Positions 14,685 to 23,184 are shown, counted from the first letter of the stretch. The stretch: 64,000 bases of DNA from Candidatus Parcubacteria bacterium (GCA_023134715.1 JAGLUP010000004.1:1-64000); one strand, 5' to 3'. Made by a program: numbers and translations. Notes: generated by a model from the sequence alone, not told the origin.

Positions 14685-15525
14685 AAAATTTAAAATTAAG
14701 CAATTTACCTTTTGAATAAGCCCTTACTAATTCTTTAGAATAAGGAATTTCTTTTTTAATTTTTGTTTTAAATTTTTTAGCGATTTTTTCAACTTTTGTT
14801 TTATCTCCTAAGTCTGCCTGATTTAAAATTATTTTAATCGGTGTTTTAAGCTTTTGGCATAAATCCAAAATTAAACTTAAATCCATTGCTCCCATTGGCG
14901 TTGGTTCAGTAATAATATAAGCGAAATCAACATCTAAAAGAGCGTTAATTACAGGGCAATGAGTGCCAGCCGCCGTATCAAACAAAATATAATCTGCTTT
15001 TACTTTTTTAGCAAAATCTAAGGCAAATTTTTTTGTCTGAGCCACAACCGGCCCTGTTTCTTCAAGTCCTGCATTTGCTTGTCCTGTCGCCAACCAAAAA
15101 TTCTTCTCAATAGGATTAACAAAAATCTGGCCAATTTCTTGTTTTTGAGATTTAATAGCTTTATAAGGACAAACAATCCAGCACGCGCCGCAGCCAGAAC
15201 ATAAATCTTTAACAAATATCGGATATTTCCCTGCCTGTTGAAAAATAGCGTTATTTCGACAGGTTCTAGCGCACAGACCGCACTTTCTGCATTTTGATTT
15301 AATTAATTTTGGAAACTCCGCAAAAACCCTTTGCATCGGTTTTCTTAATTTCTGGCCAAGTAATAAATAGTCATTAGGGCATTCCACGTCACAGTCGCAA
15401 AGAATAACTTTCTTGCCTTTTTTTATTAATTTATTAGCAAATAAAACAGCGACCGTGGATTTTCCTACACCACCCTTGCCGCCGGAAATTGCTATCTGTT
15501 TAATTTTCTTTCGCATTATTCTCAA
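14683..15525 (-). CDS. MinD-family ATPase with inserted ferredoxin domain
   Basis: The 280-residue protein has a complete P-loop (ISGGKGGVGKST, about 13-24), two 4Fe-4S clusters (CRKCGLCARTCR and CSGCGACWIVCPYKA), and FDTAAGTHCP and EPTPMGAMDL. It is a diverged paralogue of the next gene. The two probably form a hetero- or homodimeric ATPase using Fe-S clusters, and the pathway is not established. The start overlaps the CDF-NifX gene by 26 nt (17 nt if Met4 is used), implying coupled translation. Confidence 0.9.
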   Translation of the reverse strand: MRIMRKKIKQIAISGGKGGVGKSTVAVLFANKLIKKGKKVILCDCDVECPNDYLLLGQKLRKPMQRVFAEFPKLIKSKCRKCGLCARTCRNNAIFQQAGKYPIFVKDLCSGCGACWIVCPYKAIKSQKQEIGQIFVNPIEKNFWLATGQANAGLEETGPVVAQTKKFALDFAKKVKADYILFDTAAGTHCPVINALLDVDFAYIITEPTPMGAMDLSLILDLCQKLKTPIKIILNQADLGDKTKVEKIAKKFKTKIKKEIPYSKELVRAYSKGKLLNFKF

Positions 15526-16735
15526 TTAATTTTAATATACCATTAAGATTTTTATCTGGGACTATTCGAACTTTAATACCAAAATTTTCTAAACCCTGTT
15601 TAGCGTTAGGTCCTATCTCGCGTGTAATTACCTTATCGGCGCGAACCGTCTTGGCAAACCTTGCTCCGTGAGGCAAATCCTTGTTAAAGTAAGGATTTTT
15701 TAAGAACTTTTTTAATAAAATTTTGCTCTCTTTCTGGTCAATTATTAAATATTCGCTTGAACCAAATTGAGGAGCAATTTCCTGTTTTTCAATAGGAATA
15801 ATTGTTCTCTCCCCTATTTTTTCAGGACCGATTTTTTCAAAACCTTTTAAATCTCCTATCTTCTTTCCCAATTTAGGCGAAACTATTGTTTTAGCCATAT
15901 TATACGCTTCAATTGAAATAATTATTTGTTTCAGCTCTGGGATATTATTCAGCAATCTATCTTCCAATGTCTCTGTTATTTTCTGAACCTGCTCAACTTT
16001 TAATTTTGGAGGAAGCTTGATTTTAATCTCAGCAAAATTAAAAGAACCAATCATTCTGGTTTTTAATTCGGCAATTTCTATCTGATGAGAAACGCAAATT
16101 TTTCTAATCCTTTGCTCCACATCTTTATTGGCTACATCCAATAATGAATCAGTGATTTCTTTTCCTATTTGCCAGGATTCAAAAAGAATATAACCGCCGA
16201 TAAACAAAGCAATTACAGCATCAGCTAAATTAAAATAAGGCGCTAAAAAAAGCCCGATTAAAACACCTATTGAAGACAAAGCGTCAGCCCTTGAATGTTC
16301 AGCGTCAGCCACTAAAGCCAAGCTCTTAAATTTTCCGCCGTAATAAAATTTTAATCTGGCTAAAATTTCAGTGACCACAATAGAGATAACCACTACAGCG
16401 ATTGCTCCGATGCTGAGTTCAACTGTTCCTTCTCCAAAAATTCTCATAACCGCTTCATATAAAATCCAAATACCAGAAATTGCCAAAAGTATTGCGACCA
16501 AAAAACCAGCTAAACTTTCCGCTTTCCAATATCCATAAGGGTGCTTTTCGTCAATTGGTTTTTTAGCTGTTCTTAATCCTAAAAAAGTAACAAAGGAAGA
16601 AAATACATCCAAGCTTGAATGTATTCCATCGGCAATCAAAGCCACACTGCCGGTTAAAAAACCAAAAAACAGCTTGGCAATGCCCAAGCCAAGATTTACA
16701 AAAACGCTAATAATGGAAACAGATTGAGGAGTCAT
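15500..16735 (-). CDS. Cation diffusion facilitator fused to a NifX-like domain
   Basis: Residues 1-200 form a CDF metal transporter. The evidence is HSSLDVFSSFVTFLGL with ADGIHS, the HPYGYWKAESL loop, VADAEHSRADALSSIGVLIGL, and several membrane helices. A CDF cytoplasmic domain (about 205-285) follows. The last 120 residues (from AKTIVSPKLGKKI) resemble the NifX/NafY dinitrogenase-cofactor-binding fold, with HGARFAKTVRADKVITREIGPNAKQGLENFGI. The fusion links divalent-metal transport to a metallocluster-binding domain, in keeping with its neighbours. It overlaps the upstream NifX gene by 4 nt. Confidence 0.9.
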   Translation of the reverse strand: MTPQSVSIISVFVNLGLGIAKLFFGFLTGSVALIADGIHSSLDVFSSFVTFLGLRTAKKPIDEKHPYGYWKAESLAGFLVAILLAISGIWILYEAVMRIFGEGTVELSIGAIAVVVISIVVTEILARLKFYYGGKFKSLALVADAEHSRADALSSIGVLIGLFLAPYFNLADAVIALFIGGYILFESWQIGKEITDSLLDVANKDVEQRIRKICVSHQIEIAELKTRMIGSFNFAEIKIKLPPKLKVEQVQKITETLEDRLLNNIPELKQIIISIEAYNMAKTIVSPKLGKKIGDLKGFEKIGPEKIGERTIIPIEKQEIAPQFGSSEYLIIDQKESKILLKKFLKNPYFNKDLPHGARFAKTVRADKVITREIGPNAKQGLENFGIKVRIVPDKNLNGILKLIENNAKEN

Positions 16736-17163
16736 ATTCTTCCTCTGCCAAAACCGCGGCCAGAACCAGGACCACGTCCAGGACCACGCCTGTAAGGCAG
16801 TGTCTCAGCTATTTCCTGAAGCTTTCCTTCTTGATATTCTTTTAAAACATCCTTTACCTTTGCTCCCGGCTTGCCAATAAAAACCTTTATTCCAGAAGCG
16901 CTTAAAACCATAATAGCGTTAGGCCCAATATTTCCGGTAATCACTGCCTTAACTTTTTCATCAGCCACAATCTGGGCAGCTGTTACGCCAGCTCCCCTCA
17001 TTGCTTCTACTCCATGATTCTTAATAGCTTTAATTAATTTTCCTTTGCTGTCAACAAATAAAAAATATACAGCCCTGCCAAAACGCGGGTCTAAAAACGC
17101 GTTTAAATCCCTGCCTTCAGCAGTAATACAAATTTTTGTCTTTTCAGATATTTTCTTCGTCAT
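16732..17163 (-). CDS. NifX/NafY-like (dinitrogenase iron-molybdenum cofactor) family protein
   Basis: This 143-residue protein belongs to the small COG1433-type family. It shows ICITAEGRDLNAFLDPRFGRAVYFLFVD, GAGVTAAQIVADEKVKAVITGNIGPNAI and a Gly/Arg-rich tail (RRGPGRGPGSGRGFGRG). There are no nitrogenase genes here. In anaerobes such proteins accompany ferredoxin-MinD ATPases and DUF134, as in this operon. It probably binds a metal cluster, and the substrate is unknown. Confidence 0.9.
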   Translation of the reverse strand: MTKKISEKTKICITAEGRDLNAFLDPRFGRAVYFLFVDSKGKLIKAIKNHGVEAMRGAGVTAAQIVADEKVKAVITGNIGPNAIMVLSASGIKVFIGKPGAKVKDVLKEYQEGKLQEIAETLPYRRGPGRGPGSGRGFGRGRI

Positions 17164-17172
17164 AATAAAATT

Positions 17173-17388
17173 TTATCTCTCTCTGGTCATTGGCTGACCG
17201 CATTTTGAACACTTTCTTTCATAACAAGGAACTCCTCTTTGATGAGCAGCGCTTTCCCCGCAACTTGGACAAACACACTTGCCTGCCGGCCCTAATCCAA
17301 AACCACCGGGCTGGCGGCCGCGGCCGCCTCCACCAGGCGCTCTAAATCTTCCGCCGGGAGAAATTGAATTATCTCTTCTATTTTGCAT
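17173..17388 (-). CDS. Small Gly/Arg-rich zinc-ribbon protein
   Basis: The 71-residue protein has a Gly/Pro/Arg-rich first half and a four-cysteine zinc-ribbon-like second half ([18 protein letters not shown], then CSKCGQPM). It is the first gene of the NifX/MinD/DUF134 operon. The start is supported by an AGGGT sequence 8 nt upstream and by a good promoter at 17446-17474. Similar small proteins often head such clusters in anaerobes. The role is unknown. Confidence 0.8.
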   Translation of the reverse strand: MQNRRDNSISPGGRFRAPGGGGRGRQPGGFGLGPAGKCVCPSCGESAAHQRGVPCYERKCSKCGQPMTRER

Positions 17389-17411
17389 ATTATTTACCCT
17401 GTTAAAGGTGA

Positions 17412-17427
17412 ATTATTAATTAATAAT
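17412..17427. promoter_or_regulatory. 16-nt palindrome in the operon leader (possible operator)
   Basis: ATTATTAATTAATAAT is a perfect palindrome about 20 nt downstream of the -10 box of the NifX/MinD operon promoter. Its position fits repressor binding, but its A/T-only sequence makes chance occurrence plausible. Confidence 0.35.
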
Positions 17428-17445
17428 ACTTCGACTCTTGTTTTG

Positions 17446-17474
17446 AGTATATACCCATTATAATACCTTGTCAA
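17446..17474 (-). promoter_or_regulatory. Promoter of the NifX/MinD/DUF134 operon
   Basis: On the minus strand TTGACA (17474-17469), a 17-nt spacer and TATACT (17451-17446) form a near-consensus promoter that overlaps the end of the exonuclease III gene. Confidence 0.75.
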
Positions 17475-18223
17475 GTTTTTATTCCGATTGGACAATGGTC
17501 TGAACCCATCACTTTATTGAGAATAAAAGCTTTTTTCAGCTTCATAGACATATTTTTTGAAACAAAAATATAATCCAATCGCCAACCCAAATTTCGCTCC
17601 CTGCAATTAGCAATATGCGGCCACCATGTATAATTTCCCGTTTTTTTATTAAATTTTCTAAAAGTATCGATAAACCCCATTTTAATTACTTTATCAATCT
17701 GCTTTCTTTCTTCTGAAGTAAACATTATATTCTTTTGATTTTGTTTCGGTCTCGCTAAATCAATTTCCTGATGGGCTACATTGAAATCTCCCACCAAAAC
17801 AATTTTTTGATTCTTAATTTTTTTCAAATAGTTTAAAAGATATTTATAAACTTCCAGCTTGTAACCTAAGTTTTCTTTTTGTCTTCCACCGTGCGGCAAA
17901 TAAATATTGATTAAAGTAAAATCAGGATATTTTAGTTTTAAAATCCTGCCCTCTTGGTCAAATCTTTTTAAACCTAATTTATTTTCTACTTTTAACGGCT
18001 TTTTCTTGGAATAAATCGCAACTCCAGAATAGCCCTTTTTAACGGCCTGATTAAAATAAAAATAATAACCCTTTGGCTGAAGCAAATCATCTGGCAGCTG
18101 CTCTTTTTGCGCTCTTATTTCCTGCAAGCAAACAATATCTGCTTTGGATTTTTTAAACCAATTCAAAAAATTCTTTTTACAAGCCGCTCTAATTCCGTTT
18201 ACATTCCAAGATATAATCTTCAT
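17471..18223 (-). CDS. xth: Exodeoxyribonuclease III / AP endonuclease
   Basis: This 250-residue Mg-dependent nuclease of base-excision repair has MKIISWNVNGIRA (1-13), CLQEIRA, LINIYLPHGG, LVGDFNVAH (catalytic Asp/Asn), and the C-terminal SDHCPIGI motif with the catalytic Asp-His. The length is normal. An extended -10 box lies 6 nt before the ATG, so a leaderless transcript is likely. Confidence 0.95.
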   Translation of the reverse strand: MKIISWNVNGIRAACKKNFLNWFKKSKADIVCLQEIRAQKEQLPDDLLQPKGYYFYFNQAVKKGYSGVAIYSKKKPLKVENKLGLKRFDQEGRILKLKYPDFTLINIYLPHGGRQKENLGYKLEVYKYLLNYLKKIKNQKIVLVGDFNVAHQEIDLARPKQNQKNIMFTSEERKQIDKVIKMGFIDTFRKFNKKTGNYTWWPHIANCRERNLGWRLDYIFVSKNMSMKLKKAFILNKVMGSDHCPIGIKT

Positions 18224-18229
18224 TATCTT

Positions 18230-18238
18230 ATTCTACCA
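18230..18238 (-). promoter_or_regulatory. Extended -10 promoter of xth (leaderless)
   Basis: The minus strand reads TTGG-TAGAAT-AAGATA-ATG. The six-base gap between the -10 box and the start codon places the transcription start at or next to the A of ATG. The same arrangement recurs at 23150, 27548, 34017 and 37349. Confidence 0.6.
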
Positions 18239-18274
18239 AAAAACCGCCTGCTTAGCCAGTTTTACGTTTTACAC

Positions 18275-18303
18275 TTGACACGACCCATTCTTAGAACTAA
18301 AAT
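18275..18303 (+). promoter_or_regulatory. Promoter of the glycosyltransferase operon
   Basis: TTGACA (18275-18280), a 17-nt spacer and TAAAAT (18298-18303) precede the glycosyltransferase ATG by 61 nt. The leader contains a small hairpin CCCGG-GAAAT-CCGGG just before the start codon. Confidence 0.7.
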
Positions 18304-18364
18304 TAGAGTACAATCTAATAAAATTCCAAAAAATAAAATCCCGGGAAATCCGGGCTTTAAAAAT

Positions 18365-19645
18365 ATGAGTAACGGCAAAAATAATCACAAAAAAAGAATA
18401 GCAATGTTCAGTGTTCACTCTGACCCATCAGCTAAGTTGGGCGGGCACGAAACAGGAGGACAAAATGTTTATGTTTCTGAATTAAGCAAGGCATTAGGAC
18501 GAATCGGCTGGTCAGTTGATATTTTTACTAGATTGACCAGGAAAAGAACAAAATTAGTCAAAGCTTATGGAAAAAATGTAAATATTATATATATAAAGGC
18601 AGGCCCTCGCTATCTTATACCTAAAGACAAAGCACTGGAAAAATTACCAGAATTTGTTGGTAATTTTCTTGCTTATAAGGAAGAAAACAAAATTAATTAC
18701 AAAATAATTCATGGAAATTATTACTTGGGTGGATGGACAGCTGCTCAAATCAAAAGAATACTGCGTGTTCCAATGGTAGAAACCTTTCACTCATTGGGTC
18801 ATATTCGTCATCGCACTTTAGAAAAATTTGAAAAAGAAAATATTAACATTGAAAACTTTAAAGAACGACTAATAGCTGAAAAAGAAATAATGGAAGCAGC
18901 TGACACTATAATTGCAACGAATCCTCCAGAAAAAAAAGACCTTATGCATTATTATGATTTTGATTTGGAGAACAAAATAAAAATTATCCCCTGTGGAGTT
19001 AATTTAAAACGTTTCCAGAAAGTAAACCTTGAAAATGCCAGAGATTATATCAATCATTTTTCTAAAAAAGATAAAATAATCACATACATCGGGCGGATAG
19101 ATTGGCGCAAAGGAATTGAAACATTAATTAGGGCTTTCCCTTTAGTTTCAAAAAGATTACCTGAATTAAGTTTAAATATAATAATTGTAGGCGGAAAAAT
19201 CGGCAAAAAGGGCGACCCAGCTGACAAAAAAGAAATTGCCCGATTAAAAGATATAGTTAAGGAATTAAAGATTGAGAAAAAAATCTTATTTTTAGGTAGA
19301 AGAGATCAGAAAAAACTCCGTTACTATTATTCAGCTAGCGACATCTTTGTAATTCCCTCTTACTACGAACCATTTGGTATGACAGCATTAGAGGCAATGC
19401 GCTGTGGCGTGCCTATTATTGCCTCAAATGTAGGCGGACTTTCTTATATTATACAAAATAGAAAAACAGGAATTTTTTTCCCGCCAAAAAATCATAGAAT
19501 TCTTGCAAGAAAAATCATCGAACTTTTAAAAAACAAAAAGCTAAGAAATAAATTAACTAAAAACGCTGAAGTAATCGTAAAAGAAAACTATGGCTGGAAT
19601 AAAATTGCTTCAGATGTGTCAAAATTATACCAAGAATTATTATGA
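18365..19645 (+). CDS. GT4-family glycosyltransferase (MshA/sucrose-synthase-like)
   Basis: This retaining nucleotide-sugar transferase has a GT-B fold. The N-terminus has the GGHETGGQNVYVSELSKAL donor/acceptor loop typical of the MshA/sucrose-phosphate-synthase branch. The C-half has IPCGVNLKRF, YIGRIDWRKGIETLIRAF, the EX7E region PSYYEPFGMTALEAMRCGVPIIASNVGGL, and a closing helix. I chose the start at 18365 because the earlier in-frame codons lie antisense to xth and before the promoter. The next transferase overlaps it by 4 nt. The acceptor is unknown. Confidence 0.85.
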   Translation: MSNGKNNHKKRIAMFSVHSDPSAKLGGHETGGQNVYVSELSKALGRIGWSVDIFTRLTRKRTKLVKAYGKNVNIIYIKAGPRYLIPKDKALEKLPEFVGNFLAYKEENKINYKIIHGNYYLGGWTAAQIKRILRVPMVETFHSLGHIRHRTLEKFEKENINIENFKERLIAEKEIMEAADTIIATNPPEKKDLMHYYDFDLENKIKIIPCGVNLKRFQKVNLENARDYINHFSKKDKIITYIGRIDWRKGIETLIRAFPLVSKRLPELSLNIIIVGGKIGKKGDPADKKEIARLKDIVKELKIEKKILFLGRRDQKKLRYYYSASDIFVIPSYYEPFGMTALEAMRCGVPIIASNVGGLSYIIQNRKTGIFFPPKNHRILARKIIELLKNKKLRNKLTKNAEVIVKENYGWNKIASDVSKLYQELL

Positions 19646-20757
19646 AAAAAAAGCTCAAAATTGCTTATTATTGCTCAAATAGAACTATCTTCCCTCCCCC
19701 AAACAATATTATCACAGCTAATGCCGATATAATGTATGAAATCGTAAAGGCAATGATTGAGAAAGGACATGATGTGACTATTTACGCGTCAAAAGGGTCG
19801 TCTATGAAAAAAGCAAAAATAGTTGACCTAAGATTGCCTCCCCATAAACTCGACCATGCTTATCTATCTGAAGAATGGGTAAAAGACCTGCATAATGCTT
19901 ATAGAATAACCTATATCAGTGAACTAATTAACAATTCTAATAAATACGATATCATTCATTTTCACGTTGGACGCCCAATTTTTGGAGAGCCCTTTGTTAA
20001 ATTTGCAAAATGCCCAATAATTTTTACAATCCATGAAAACTTTGTGCCATCTTTCGGCCCATTAATGAATTTCTTTAAAAAATCAAAGCTGATATCGATT
20101 TCAAACGCTCAGAGAAAAACCTTCGCATCTCTAAACTATATAGCCACTATTTATCATGGAGTTCATGTTGAAAACTATCCTTTTAATCTAAATCCAAAAA
20201 GAAATTGTATCTTCTTAAACAGAGTTTCAAAAGAAAAAGGCGTGGAGCTGGCAATCAAAGCTGCTCAAAAAAGTAAAATTAAGTTAGATATTTACGGTCC
20301 GGGCAACGAAAATTATTTAAAAAAATCTGTACTTCCTTATCTTAATAAAAATATATCTTACAAAGGAATGATAAAAAAATATTCTAAAAAGTGGTATAAA
20401 GCTTATTCAGAAGCTAAGGTTTTGCTTATACCTATTCAATGGGATGAACCGTTCGGTTTGGTTATGATAGAAGCTATGGCTTGCGGAACACCTGTTATTG
20501 CTTTTAATAGAGGCTCTGTGCCGGAAATAATGAAAAACAGAGAAACTGGATTTGTTGTTAAGCCATTTGACAAGAATGGAAAACCAAATATAAAAGGATT
20601 TGTGGAAGCAGTAAAGAAGCTCTACCAAATGCCAGAAGAAGAATATATAAAAATGCGACATAATTGCCGCAAACATATAGAAAAAAATTTTACTACCAAA
20701 AAAATGACAGATGAACATGAAAAATTATATTATAAGGTTTTAAAATTTCAAAAATAA
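19642..20757 (+). CDS. GT4-family glycosyltransferase
   Basis: A second GT-B transferase of 371 residues. Its evidence is LKIAYYCSNRTIFPPPNN, IIHFHVGRPIFGEPFVKF, a short central FLNRVSKEKGVELAIKAA, and the nucleotide-sugar motif PIQWDEPFGLVMIEAMACGTPVIAFNRGSVPEI. The ATG overlaps the TGA of the upstream gene (ATGA), so both belong to one unit that probably makes a surface glycan or glycolipid. The family matches transferases often annotated for lipopolysaccharide-like sugars. Donor and acceptor cannot be read from sequence. Confidence 0.85.
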   Translation: MKKKLKIAYYCSNRTIFPPPNNIITANADIMYEIVKAMIEKGHDVTIYASKGSSMKKAKIVDLRLPPHKLDHAYLSEEWVKDLHNAYRITYISELINNSNKYDIIHFHVGRPIFGEPFVKFAKCPIIFTIHENFVPSFGPLMNFFKKSKLISISNAQRKTFASLNYIATIYHGVHVENYPFNLNPKRNCIFLNRVSKEKGVELAIKAAQKSKIKLDIYGPGNENYLKKSVLPYLNKNISYKGMIKKYSKKWYKAYSEAKVLLIPIQWDEPFGLVMIEAMACGTPVIAFNRGSVPEIMKNRETGFVVKPFDKNGKPNIKGFVEAVKKLYQMPEEEYIKMRHNCRKHIEKNFTTKKMTDEHEKLYYKVLKFQK

Positions 20758-20841
20758 TTTGAATATTTGAATTATTTTTGTTTTAATATTATATTATAAA
20801 TATTAAGCCGCTATTCGCGGACTTTTAATTTAAGAAAAAAT

Positions 20842-21018
20842 ATGGAAATTCGTAATATCGCAATTATTGCCCATATTAATCATGGAAAGACAGCTCTTAC
20901 TGACGCAATTATGCGCCAGACAGGAACGTTTGGAAAAGGAATGAGCATGGACACAAATACTCTTGAAAAAGAAAGAGGAATTACTATTTATGCAAAAAAT
21001 TACAAAATAAAAAAATAA
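20842..21018 (+). pseudogene. Truncated TypA/BipA-like N-terminus
   Basis: The 58 codons match the first 54 residues of the full TypA encoded at 31507-33300 ([36 protein letters not shown]) and then end at a stop shortly after the switch-I motif. The Asp of the VDHGK motif is Asn here. Nucleotide divergence from typA is high, so this is not a recent copy. It has an A/T-rich promoter-like region and an A-rich leader, so expression of a short peptide cannot be excluded. Confidence 0.75.
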
Positions 21019-21041
21019 AATAAAAATACATAAGACAAATC

Positions 21042-21085
21042 TTGTATAACACATATACCACGATCGTTGTATGTGTGTTATACAA
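21042..21085. repeat. Family D inverted repeat, copy 1
   Basis: The arms TTGTATAACACATATAC and GTATGTGTGTTATACAA (16 of 17 pair) flank a CACGATCGTT centre. An almost identical 44-nt element lies at 56738-56781 upstream of the MFS transporter. Confidence 0.8.
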
Positions 21086-21151
21086 ATAAAAAATAAGAAT
21101 TGGGCTAAATTTTGCAAATTTCTCTCAATTTTTTTACAAGCTATAGAATAT

Positions 21152-22171
21152 TTATCTTTTAATTTCTATTGTCTTATTTTTTATTTGGTTAAGCAGCTGT
21201 GGAGAGCTTCTTAAAGATAATTTTTCAAGAAATTGAGCAGCGTCTTTTTGTTCCATTAAAAATGGCTGGCTTAAATGACTTTTAATAGGAAAAATTTTAT
21301 AAACAAATTTTTCAGGATAAATTTCTAATCCTACTGCTAATCCTTGTTGTGTTTCTTCTGAAAAATACTGGTCAAAAATAAAATTCCCTAAAGAATAAAA
21401 AATAAGCTTTCTATTATATTCTTCTATTTCCTGAACAACATGAGGATGAGAGCCAATAATTAAATCCGCGCCCGCGTCAATTGATTGATGAGCTAATTTC
21501 TGTTGATGAATTGAGCTTTTCGGCTGATATTCTTCTCCCCAATGTAAAATAACAACCACAAAATTTTCAGAATTTGAATCTCTTGTCTTTTTTATAACTT
21601 CTGCGATTTCATCGTCAGAACAATTAAACGGAAAAGTTTTATTAAAAGCCAAGTAAATTATATTATCTTTTTTAAATAAAAAATCTTTATCGCATCCGAG
21701 TGGTTCGCCGACAAAATTAATATCTGCCTTTTTTAAAAAATCTTTTGTTTCCTCTAATCCAGCTTTTCCCATATTAGTGGTATGATTATTAGCTAAAGAA
21801 AATAAACCAAAATTAGAAGAAACAAGCCCCTGAATTACTTTTGGCGAAAAAGCAAACATCAAAGAACCATCTGGAAAACTCGTAGGATTCTCTACGATCG
21901 GACCCTCTAAATTACCAACCAGAAAATCAGCTTCTATTAGAAACGGGCTGATTTTTTCAAAAGGATAAAGAAAATCATTTTTTGTCATTAAATACTCCAC
22001 TCCCCTGTCCAGCATAATATCTCCCACAAATAAAATTGTTTCTGGCTCAAAAACTTTTTTCTCTTCCTCTTTGAAATGCGATTCTGTTTCTTTGATATTA
22101 GAAATTACTTGACTTGATCCAAAAATCAGAAAAAACAATAATAGTATGACTAATAAATTTTTATCTTTCAT
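21152..22171 (-). CDS. CapA family metallophosphatase-like protein
   Basis: The 339-residue protein has an N-terminal membrane anchor (LLVILLLFFLIFGSS) and the CapA (poly-gamma-glutamate synthesis) fold. The evidence is LFVGDIMLDRGVEYL, FLVGNLEGPIV, SLANNHTTNMGKAGL, VILHWGEEYQ, and GADLIIGSHPHVVQEIE. The conserved Asp, Asn and His residues suggest a metal-dependent hydrolase facing outward. No capB or capC genes are present, so a role in poly-glutamate synthesis is doubtful. It lies 4 nt after obg and is probably co-transcribed. Confidence 0.9.
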   Translation of the reverse strand: MKDKNLLVILLLFFLIFGSSQVISNIKETESHFKEEEKKVFEPETILFVGDIMLDRGVEYLMTKNDFLYPFEKISPFLIEADFLVGNLEGPIVENPTSFPDGSLMFAFSPKVIQGLVSSNFGLFSLANNHTTNMGKAGLEETKDFLKKADINFVGEPLGCDKDFLFKKDNIIYLAFNKTFPFNCSDDEIAEVIKKTRDSNSENFVVVILHWGEEYQPKSSIHQQKLAHQSIDAGADLIIGSHPHVVQEIEEYNRKLIFYSLGNFIFDQYFSEETQQGLAVGLEIYPEKFVYKIFPIKSHLSQPFLMEQKDAAQFLEKLSLRSSPQLLNQIKNKTIEIKR

Positions 22172-22175
22172 TATT

Positions 22176-23141
22176 TTAATATTTTTGTTTTATTATATCG
22201 CGCAATATCTTCTCAACTCGCTTCACACTCTTATCGTCAATTATAGAAATTGGAACCACTTCCCTGCCTGTTTTTTTTAACTTATTGAGTTTTTTCTTAA
22301 TTTCGTCTTTATCCAACAAATCGGCCTTGCTCAAAAAAATATATTCTGGCTTATCTAAAAGCTCCTTATTGTAAACACCTAACTCGTTTCTAATAATTTC
22401 ATAATCTTTTACTGGCTCAGGAGATTCCGCGGAAATAAAATGAAAAAGGATTTTTGTTCTTTCAACGTGGCGTAAAAATTTAATTCCAAGTCCCTTGCCA
22501 ACAGAAGCGCCTTCAATAATGCCGGGAATATCAGCCAAAATTAATTCATAATAAGCGCCTAAATTCGGGTCAAGTGTTGTAAAGGCATAATTAGCCACCT
22601 TGCTTTTCGCGTTAGTTAATTCGTTCAATAAGCTGGATTTGCCAACATTGGGCAAACCGATAAATCCAACATCAGCGATAAGTTTAAGCTCTAATCTCAA
22701 TTCGCATTCTTTACCAGGAAAGCCCTGCTCAAATTCCTTCGGGCTTGTATTAGTTGATGAGCGAAATTCAAAATTACCTCTACCGCCCCTCCCCCCTTTT
22801 GCTATTAACAAACGCTGGCCGATAGAAACAATTTCCAAATTTTGACCGGTTGATAAATTATGCGCCACAACGCCAACCGGCACTTTTAAAATAAGGTCTT
22901 TGCCGTCTGCGCCATGGTCAAGTTTAGTTCTTCCATTCTTGCCGTTTTCCGCTTTCAATTCTTTTTTATAGCGAAACAGCTTAAGCGCGCCAAGGTCTGG
23001 CACGCCCTCTATGTAAACACTGCCGCCGCTTCCGCCATTAGCGCCTGTTGGCCCAAGATTCATTTTTACCTTGCTGAATCCTACTGCGCCGCTTCCGCCA
23101 TCACCGGCCTTTACTTTAATTTTTACATCATCAATTAACAT
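22176..23141 (-). CDS. obg: Obg GTPase (short form)
   Basis: This essential ribosome-assembly GTPase has an N-terminal Gly-rich OBG domain (VKAGDGGSGAVGFSKVK, GADGKDLILKVPVGV) and a G domain with GLPNVGKSSLLNELT, the switch region TTLDPNLG, DIPGIIEGASVGKGLGIKFLRH and SKADL. At 321 residues it lacks the C-terminal OCT domain, as in many compact genomes. The start is supported by an extended -10 box 8 nt upstream, just past the csp terminator. Confidence 0.95.
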   Translation of the reverse strand: MLIDDVKIKVKAGDGGSGAVGFSKVKMNLGPTGANGGSGGSVYIEGVPDLGALKLFRYKKELKAENGKNGRTKLDHGADGKDLILKVPVGVVAHNLSTGQNLEIVSIGQRLLIAKGGRGGRGNFEFRSSTNTSPKEFEQGFPGKECELRLELKLIADVGFIGLPNVGKSSLLNELTNAKSKVANYAFTTLDPNLGAYYELILADIPGIIEGASVGKGLGIKFLRHVERTKILFHFISAESPEPVKDYEIIRNELGVYNKELLDKPEYIFLSKADLLDKDEIKKKLNKLKKTGREVVPISIIDDKSVKRVEKILRDIIKQKY

Positions 23142-23149
23142 ATTATTTT

Positions 23150-23158
23150 ATTCTACCA
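23150..23158 (-). promoter_or_regulatory. Extended -10 promoter of obg fused to the csp terminator
   Basis: The T-tract of the terminator at 23158-23184 runs straight into TTGG-TAGAAT, which is followed by 8 nt and the obg ATG. The leader would be 1-2 nt or absent. Confidence 0.6.
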
Positions 23159-23184
23159 AAAAATCGCCCTCTTGGCGATTTTTT
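23158..23184 (-). terminator. Terminator of csp
   Basis: AAAAAATCGCC-CTCTT-GGCGATTTTTT is a strong stem with T-tracts on both strands, 24 nt past the csp stop. Confidence 0.85.

Noticed and set aside
18339-18357. CCCGG-GAAAT-CCGGG hairpin as a terminator
   Set aside because: It has only a short T-run and lies in the leader just before a start codon. No transcript would need to end there.
18107-18364. Upstream extension of the first glycosyltransferase
   Set aside because: The extra 86 codons are antisense to xth and precede the promoter, so the ATG at 18365 was preferred.
20407-20718. Minus-strand ORF opposite the second glycosyltransferase
   Set aside because: It is fully antisense to a clear GT4 domain.
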